Positions 59,173 to 64,000 of a DNA stretch of 64,000 nucleotides are shown here, in pieces. The notes under the pieces are model-generated. The model did not search any database and was not told where the DNA came from. It was given only the letters and a program-made list of their open reading frames with translations. A program made the position numbers and the translations under genes. Each line of letters begins with the position of its first letter. The first letter of the stretch is position 1. Origin of the DNA: Bacillus sp. REN16 (lineage in GTDB: Bacteria; Bacillota; Bacilli; Bacillales; Bacillaceae_L); assembly GCF_020731355.1 (NCBI RefSeq), contig NZ_JAJFZK010000004.1:186001-250000 (forward strand), in the 5' to 3' direction.

Positions 59173-59465
59173 CAGGAAAACAAAAACGATTTTTGCGCTC
59201 CAACGCTCATCATTTAGATCCTATTTTTCAGGTGGGAAAAGGCGGGGTAAATGATAATATGATTAAACAAATTAGTGAGGCTCTTGAAGCACGTGAGCTA
59301 TTAAAGGTAAGTGTACTTCAAAACTGCGAAGACGACCGGGATACGGTCGCTGAAAGCTTGAGTAAAGGTGCAAGGGCTGAATTGGTGCAGGTGATTGGAA
59401 ACACGATTGTCCTATACAAAGAATCAAAAGAAAATAAAAAATTAGAGTTACCAAAGTCAAAATAG
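59166..59465 (+). CDS. yqeI: Ribosome assembly RNA-binding protein YhbY/YqeI (CRM domain)
   Basis: 99-residue single CRM-domain protein that associates with pre-50S ribosomes. Typical stretches are [26 protein letters not shown] and the end [16 protein letters not shown] 59166 lies behind TAGGAGGAAG within the end of aroE. Confidence 0.94.
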   Translation: MLTGKQKRFLRSNAHHLDPIFQVGKGGVNDNMIKQISEALEARELLKVSVLQNCEDDRDTVAESLSKGARAELVQVIGNTIVLYKESKENKKLELPKSK

Positions 59466-59485
59466 ATTTTGTTGGAGGGACAAAA

Positions 59486-60055
59486 ATGAACCATATTGGA
59501 ATCATCGGTGGTACATTTGATCCGCCTCATATTGGTCATCTTTTCATCGCATCAGAGGTATTAGCAAAATTAAATCTCACGGAAGTGTGGTTTATGCCAA
59601 ATCATATTCCTCCGCATAAAGAGCGTAAAAGCTATGTGACCGATGAGGAGCGGGTAGAAATGCTTTCTCTAGCCATTTCAGATCAGCCGAAATTTAAATT
59701 ACAGTTGATTGAACTGGAAAGAGAAGGGCCCTCATATACATACGACACAATCAAATTATTACGTGAAACACATGAAGATACAAAATTCTATTTTATCATT
59801 GGTGGAGATATGGTGGAATATCTGCCCCATTGGCATAAAATTGATGAACTAGTTAAAATGGTTACATTCGTTGGAGTAAAAAGGCCGGGTTATTCATTTC
59901 CGACTCAATATCCAATCACAGAAGTAGATATTCCACAATTAGATATATCTTCATCGATAATTCGAAAGAGGCTGACAGAAAAAGCAAATACAATGTATTT
60001 ACTTCCTGAAAAAGTACGAAACTATATAGAGGAGAAGCATTTATATGGAACGTGA
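59486..60055 (+). CDS. nadD: Nicotinate-nucleotide adenylyltransferase
   Basis: Forms NaAD from nicotinate mononucleotide and ATP in NAD synthesis. The 189 residues contain the nucleotidyltransferase motif [12 protein letters not shown] near 8 and the [10 protein letters not shown] motif near 152. ATG 59486 follows TTGGAGGG. The last 11 bases overlap yqeK. Confidence 0.96.
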   Translation: MNHIGIIGGTFDPPHIGHLFIASEVLAKLNLTEVWFMPNHIPPHKERKSYVTDEERVEMLSLAISDQPKFKLQLIELEREGPSYTYDTIKLLRETHEDTKFYFIIGGDMVEYLPHWHKIDELVKMVTFVGVKRPGYSFPTQYPITEVDIPQLDISSSIIRKRLTEKANTMYLLPEKVRNYIEEKHLYGT

Positions 60056-60626
60056 GAGGGCCTTAGAAATAGTAAAAGAACAGTTAACGGAGCATCGTTA
60101 TCAGCATACACTTGGCGTAATGGAAACGGCGATAGATCTTTCAAAACGCTACCATGCTAATGTGGAAAAGGCGGAAACGGCTGCCATATTTCATGACTAT
60201 GCAAAGTTTAGACCGAAGGATGAAATGAAACAAATTATTATCGACCAGCATATGCCTTCTGATTTATTGATCCATAATACAGAGCTTTGGCACGCACCGG
60301 TTGGAGCTTATCTTGTAAAGACAGAGGTAGGGATTGAGGATGAAGAAATTCTTGATGCAATCCGATTTCATACATCGGGAAGAGAAAAAATGACGCTGCT
60401 TGAAAAAGTTATTTTTGTAGCTGATTACATTGAGCCAGGAAGACATTTTCCCGGAGTAGAGGAAGGCAGAGAACTTGCAAAGCAGGACTTAGACAAAGCT
60501 CTTATTTATGCCTTACGCAACACAATTACGTTTTTGGCCAAGAAAAATCAAGCAATCTATCCCGATACAGTACGGACATATAATTACTTACTTATTGAGA
60601 AAAAGGGGGAATCCAAAGGTGAATGA
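60045..60626 (+). CDS. yqeK: HD-domain diadenosine tetraphosphatase YqeK
   Basis: 193-residue HD phosphohydrolase; YqeK enzymes hydrolyse Ap4A symmetrically to ADP. Metal ligands are seen in [10 protein letters not shown] (near 18), FHDYAKF (near 50) and the histidines of [11 protein letters not shown] and IRFHTSG. ATG 60045 lies inside the nadD end, behind AGAGGAG. It overlaps rsfS by eight bases. Confidence 0.94.
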   Translation: MERERALEIVKEQLTEHRYQHTLGVMETAIDLSKRYHANVEKAETAAIFHDYAKFRPKDEMKQIIIDQHMPSDLLIHNTELWHAPVGAYLVKTEVGIEDEEILDAIRFHTSGREKMTLLEKVIFVADYIEPGRHFPGVEEGRELAKQDLDKALIYALRNTITFLAKKNQAIYPDTVRTYNYLLIEKKGESKGE

Positions 60627-60975
60627 AAGAGATATTTTAACATTTGCGGTTCAAGCTGCTGATGATAAGCGTGCAGAAAATATTATTGCGTTAAATATGA
60701 AGGGGTTATCTCTTGTAGCCGATTATTTTCTTATTTGCCACGGAAATTCTGAAAAACAGGTACAGGCAATCGCTCGTGAGATAAAGGACAAGGCCGATGA
60801 AAATGGTATTCATATTAAGCGTCTAGAGGGCTTTGATGAAGCGAGATGGGTTCTTGTTGACCTGGGAGATGTAATTGCTCATGTATTCCATAAAGACGAA
60901 CGCACCTATTATAATTTAGAACGTCTATGGGGAGATGCACCTACGGAAACCATTGAAGATGTGCTAAGTTTATGA
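60619..60975 (+). CDS. rsfS: Ribosome silencing factor RsfS
   Basis: 118 residues (YqeL). It binds ribosomal protein uL14 and blocks subunit joining in starvation. The family stretches AADDKRAENIIALNMKGLS, ADYFLICHGNSEKQVQAIA and ARWVLVDLGDVIAHVF are present. GTG 60619 lies within the yqeK end, with AGGGGGA as ribosome binding site. yqeM overlaps by four bases. Confidence 0.95.
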   Translation: MNERDILTFAVQAADDKRAENIIALNMKGLSLVADYFLICHGNSEKQVQAIAREIKDKADENGIHIKRLEGFDEARWVLVDLGDVIAHVFHKDERTYYNLERLWGDAPTETIEDVLSL

Positions 60976-61715
60976 GCTATGGGGAATTTGCCTATATCTA
61001 TGATGAACTAATGCGTGATGTAGATTATGAGCAATGGATTTCATTTGTAAAAAGAAAGGCAACACAATTCAATAAAATGAAAAGTTTACGGGTTCTTGAT
61101 ATTGGCTGTGGAACTGGAGAAATTGCAATAAGACTTGCGCAAGAAGGCTTTGAGGTTGTCGGAATCGATCTATCCGAGGACATGCTGGCAGTAGCCAATC
61201 ACAAAGCAATGGAAGCTGGCGTAAAGGTTGAATTTTACCAGCAGAATATGACTGAAATCTCAGGGTTTGAGCCGTTTGACCTCATTTTGATATTCTGTGA
61301 CTCGCTAAACTATTTGGGTACGGAGGAAGAAGTTCAAAAAACCTTTGAAAATGCGTTTAAGCTTTTGAAAGAAGATGGTTTATTTCTGTTCGATGTCCAT
61401 TCTGTTTATAAAATGGATTCGATTTTTATGGATGGACCATTTGTGAGCGTTGATGATGGGGTTAGCTATATTTGGAATTGTTTTAGTGGGGAACTCCCGC
61501 ACAGTGTCGAGCACGAACTATCCTTTTTTGTGAAAAATGAACATAATGAAGATTACACAAGGTTTGAGGAGTTCCACGAACAACGAACTTTTCCGATAGA
61601 AACGTATCAAAACTGGTTAGAAAAAGCCGGATTTAACGTACAAGATATTACAGGAGATTTTATAAATTCTGTTCAAGAGACATCTGAAAGAATCTTATTT
61701 ACCATAAAGAAATAG
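60972..61715 (+). CDS. yqeM: SAM-dependent methyltransferase YqeM
   Basis: 247 residues with the SAM motif VLDIGCGTGEIAIRLA near 40, GIDLSEDML near 62 and DLILIFCDSLNYL near 97. The substrate is unknown; the fixed position after rsfS suggests a link to ribosome or tRNA work, but that is inference. Its start overlaps the rsfS stop (ATGA type) and a terminator follows. Confidence 0.92.
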   Translation: MSYGEFAYIYDELMRDVDYEQWISFVKRKATQFNKMKSLRVLDIGCGTGEIAIRLAQEGFEVVGIDLSEDMLAVANHKAMEAGVKVEFYQQNMTEISGFEPFDLILIFCDSLNYLGTEEEVQKTFENAFKLLKEDGLFLFDVHSVYKMDSIFMDGPFVSVDDGVSYIWNCFSGELPHSVEHELSFFVKNEHNEDYTRFEEFHEQRTFPIETYQNWLEKAGFNVQDITGDFINSVQETSERILFTIKK

Positions 61716-61748
61716 AGGGCCAGAATCTAAAGTCTGCCCTCCTTTTAT
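61712..61748 (+). terminator. Terminator of the yqeG-yqeM operon
   Basis: GAGGGC-CAGA / TCTG-CCCTC hairpin (one bulge), followed by CTTTTATTT. Confidence 0.75.
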
Positions 61749-61798
61749 TTATAAAATTTAAAAATACCTATTCCTATTTGCTTGGTCAAATGGTATAT

Positions 61799-62632
61799 TT
61801 ATCGAGATGGGGTCTCATTAAATTGTTTTCCTACTTCGTAAATATCCTCATCAAATTTCCTATGGGTACTCCTGAATACTTCTTCAAATAATTCACCAAT
61901 ATGCTTTTCAATTGCATTAATTCCTTCTCCGGTTACTCCACCTTTGACACATACTTTTTCCTGAAGTGCGGGTAATGTATAAATTTCCTTCTCAAGTAGA
62001 TTTCCCATTCCAATAATCATCTCGCTTGCTAACTTCGTTGCTTGCTCCTCAGTGATTTTCGTTTCCTTCACAGCCGCATCTACAAACCGCCTTAACAAGT
62101 AGGTGAAAAACGCAGGACCACAACTAACGATATCAGATGCAACTCTTGTGATTTCATGATTTATGTGAACCGGGCTGGAAATTTGTTCAAAAAGAAATTC
62201 CAAATAATCTTTAAATCTGCTGCTAATCCTCCCGCCAAAGGTAAATAAGGAAACACCTGTAAGTGCACGGTTGGTAATACTCGGAATGATTCGTGCCACC
62301 TGGCAGTTTACAAGTGATTCAAGCTGTTCAACAGAAATCGGACTAGTAATGGATACAATACATTTGTTACTCGTTAAGGAAGAGGATAATTGGTGTAAAA
62401 GGGGGTGAATCTCTAATGGCTTCACACAAATAAATATTAAATCGCAAGCCCTTACAACCTCTTCATTTGAAGAAGCAACCGTAATATCTGGTAAGGAGTT
62501 TTTGATGACTATTGCTTTTTCAATTGTACGATTCGTAATGATTAATTTGGAAGGCGGAATAGCGAGAGATTCAACAAAGGACTCTATCAAAATTTTCCCC
62601 ATATTTCCTGTACCAATAAACCCTATATTCAA
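61799..62632 (-). CDS. comER: ComER, pyrroline-5-carboxylate reductase-like protein
   Basis: 277 residues with the Rossmann motif GFIGTGNMG at the N-terminus and the P5C reductase C-terminal region (KVCVKGGVTGEGINAIEK). In B. subtilis comER is divergent from comEA, as here, and is not needed for DNA uptake; its reaction is unproven. AGGGAGGGAC precedes ATG 62632. Confidence 0.92.
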   Translation of the reverse strand: MNIGFIGTGNMGKILIESFVESLAIPPSKLIITNRTIEKAIVIKNSLPDITVASSNEEVVRACDLIFICVKPLEIHPLLHQLSSSLTSNKCIVSITSPISVEQLESLVNCQVARIIPSITNRALTGVSLFTFGGRISSRFKDYLEFLFEQISSPVHINHEITRVASDIVSCGPAFFTYLLRRFVDAAVKETKITEEQATKLASEMIIGMGNLLEKEIYTLPALQEKVCVKGGVTGEGINAIEKHIGELFEEVFRSTHRKFDEDIYEVGKQFNETPSR

Positions 62633-62733
62633 GTTCGTCCCTCCTTTACAGACTATTCTCCTAACACAATATGTTTTTCCATACCAAAATATGATTGCAA
62701 ATTTCCTAGGCTAAGAAGAAAGGGCGGTTAATC

Positions 62734-63339
62734 ATGAGTATTAAAGATAATAGAATAAAATTATTAGTCATAATCTGTGGAATTTGTCTTATTATCTTCG
62801 TTGTTTTCTATTTTATTTTCGGCAGAGAAACAAATGCTGAACCTAACATTGAAGAAGAGGAATTGCTACTTGAACCGGTAATTGAAGATGTCCCTGTTGT
62901 GGAAGAAGAAGTTAAGGTCATACTTGTGGATATAAAGGGTGCAGTACATAATGAGGGTGTGTTTGAGGTCCAAGAGGGGATGAGAGTTAAGGATGTCGTT
63001 CTAATGGCTGGAGGCTTTACTGAGGAAGCGGAACATGTCCAAGTAAATTTAGCCGAGCGGGTACAGGACGAAATGGTCATCTATGTGCCACGTATTGGTG
63101 AGGAGATTACAATCGGTACAAGCGGTCATTCACAAAAGGACGAAGGTAAAGTCTCACTTAATAAAGGGACACAAGCAGAACTTGAAACGTTATCAGGCAT
63201 TGGGCCATCCAAGGCAGCAGCGATCATTTCTTATCGGGAAGAACATGGGCCTTTTAAGCAACTTGAGGACCTGCTTGAAGTAAGTGGAATTGGAGAAAAA
63301 TCCTTTGAAAAGATTAAGGACCAGATTAAATTAAATTAA
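62734..63339 (+). CDS. comEA: Competence DNA receptor ComEA
   Basis: 201 residues: a membrane helix (about 10-28), an acidic linker rich in Glu and Val, an SLBB domain (about 65-125: VKVILVDIKGAVHNEGVFEV), and C-terminal helix-hairpin-helix DNA-binding motifs (TLSGIGPSKAAAIISYR, EVSGIGEKSFEKIK). It binds incoming double-stranded DNA at the cell surface. ATG 62734 follows AGAAAGGGCGG. Confidence 0.95.
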   Translation: MSIKDNRIKLLVIICGICLIIFVVFYFIFGRETNAEPNIEEEELLLEPVIEDVPVVEEEVKVILVDIKGAVHNEGVFEVQEGMRVKDVVLMAGGFTEEAEHVQVNLAERVQDEMVIYVPRIGEEITIGTSGHSQKDEGKVSLNKGTQAELETLSGIGPSKAAAIISYREEHGPFKQLEDLLEVSGIGEKSFEKIKDQIKLN

Positions 63340-63366
63340 CTATATTTAGCAGCTGCTGAATATGAT

Positions 63367-63396
63367 TTGACGAAATATGCGGATAACCGATAAAAT
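63367..63396 (+). promoter_or_regulatory. Possible promoter of comEB
   Basis: TTGACG (63367-63372), 18-base spacer, TAAAAT (63391-63396), about 35 bases before the comEB start. Confidence 0.5.
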
Positions 63397-63430
63397 AATT
63401 GTAGGATTTTGTTGAAGGGGTGGGGAAGTT

Positions 63431-64000
63431 TTGAATCGAATCAAATGGGATCAATATTTTATGGCTCAAAGCCATTTACTAGCATTAAGAAGTACATGTA
63501 CACGATTAACGGTTGGAGCAACAATTGTTCGAGATAAGCGGATTATTGCAGGGGGATATAATGGTTCCGTTTCAGGAGGAACACATTGTATAGATGAGGG
63601 CTGTTATGTTGTGGACAATCATTGCATAAGAACTGTACATGCTGAAATGAATGCGTTATTACAGTGTGCGAAGTTCGGAGTTCCAACAGAAAATGCGGAA
63701 ATCTATGTCACACATTTTCCATGCCTCCAGTGTACAAAAGCTGTTATCCAGGCAGGAATCAAAGTTGTATATTATGCAGAGGATTATAAGAACCATCCTT
63801 ATGCTATCGAATTGTTTGAAAAATCGGGTGTAAGAGTTGAAAAGGTTCCACTTCATGAAATGGTGATTGACTTAAAATCAAGAGAGAAATTATCATTTGT
63901 AAATGAATTAATTGAGAAATTAACGGATTCAGGTGCGGAAGATAAAGAGATAAAGGAATTGCATGAACAAGCTGCCACACTTTTTTCAAATATCGGTTAA
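63431..64000 (+). CDS. comEB: dCMP deaminase family protein ComEB
   Basis: 189 residues with zinc-site motifs THCIDEG, HAEMNAL near 71 and PCLQC near 98, matching dCMP deaminases that supply dUMP. It lies in the comE operon but is dispensable for transformation in B. subtilis. TTG 63431 lies behind GGGGTGGGG. The stop codon is the last three bases of the window; comEC would be expected next. Confidence 0.94.
   Translation: MNRIKWDQYFMAQSHLLALRSTCTRLTVGATIVRDKRIIAGGYNGSVSGGTHCIDEGCYVVDNHCIRTVHAEMNALLQCAKFGVPTENAEIYVTHFPCLQCTKAVIQAGIKVVYYAEDYKNHPYAIELFEKSGVRVEKVPLHEMVIDLKSREKLSFVNELIEKLTDSGAEDKEIKELHEQAATLFSNIG

Overview
The window is a stretch of chromosome from a low-GC, endospore-forming Bacillaceae member (Bacillus/Neobacillus-like). 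The gene order follows the Bacillus subtilis secDF to comE region almost gene for gene. Spore genes (sigK, a germinant receptor operon, an RsfA-type regulator, sda) and late-competence genes (comER, comEA, comEB) support this. I see no tRNA or rRNA genes, prophage, insertion sequence or CRISPR. Names rest on recognition of sequence and synteny; no database search was run.

Layout. 1-8.1 kb: 3' part of secDF, a cation efflux gene, then recJ-apt-relA-dtd. 8.1-15.2 kb: a spore-type amidase on the minus strand, a small gene, T-box-controlled hisS-aspS, an unidentified folded element, 6S RNA, and tcdA. 15.2-20 kb: an accessory segment (RsfA-like regulator, ABC exporter, rarA) flanked by two inverted copies of a dispersed repeat. 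19.9-27.6 kb: yczE, cymR, cysteine desulfurase, mnmA, TPR protein, recD2, yrrD and two tiny genes, followed by a 52-bp tandem array and a NERD-domain gene. 29-46.6 kb: a permease, T-box-alaS, ireB-ruvX-yrzB, mltG, the tRNA wobble hydroxylation cluster trmR-trhP1-trhP2, udk, greA, pbpI, yrrS, and the sulfur salvage operon yrrT-mtnN-mccA-mccB with yrhC.

46.6-47.6 kb holds five very short ORFs with strong ribosome binding sites, one of them the YrzI family. 47.6-52.6 kb, minus strand: an uninterrupted sigK and a four-gene germinant receptor operon (A-B-C-D). 52.7-56.3 kb: oligoendopeptidase F, divergent pssA and psd, and sda on the minus strand. A DnaA-box cluster lies between sda and yqeG. 56.6-64 kb: the tightly coupled yqeG-yqeH-aroE-yhbY-nadD-yqeK-rsfS-yqeM operon, comER on the minus strand, comEA and comEB.

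Themes. Translation and tRNA modification (hisS, aspS, alaS, mnmA, cysteine desulfurase, tcdA, trmR, trhP1, trhP2, dtd) are interleaved with sulfur metabolism (cymR and the yrrT-mccB operon). The least explained material is non-coding: a multi-hairpin repeat family at five gene 3' ends, a second repeat family with internal-deletion derivatives, the 52-bp array, the folded element beside 6S RNA, and the short-ORF cluster.
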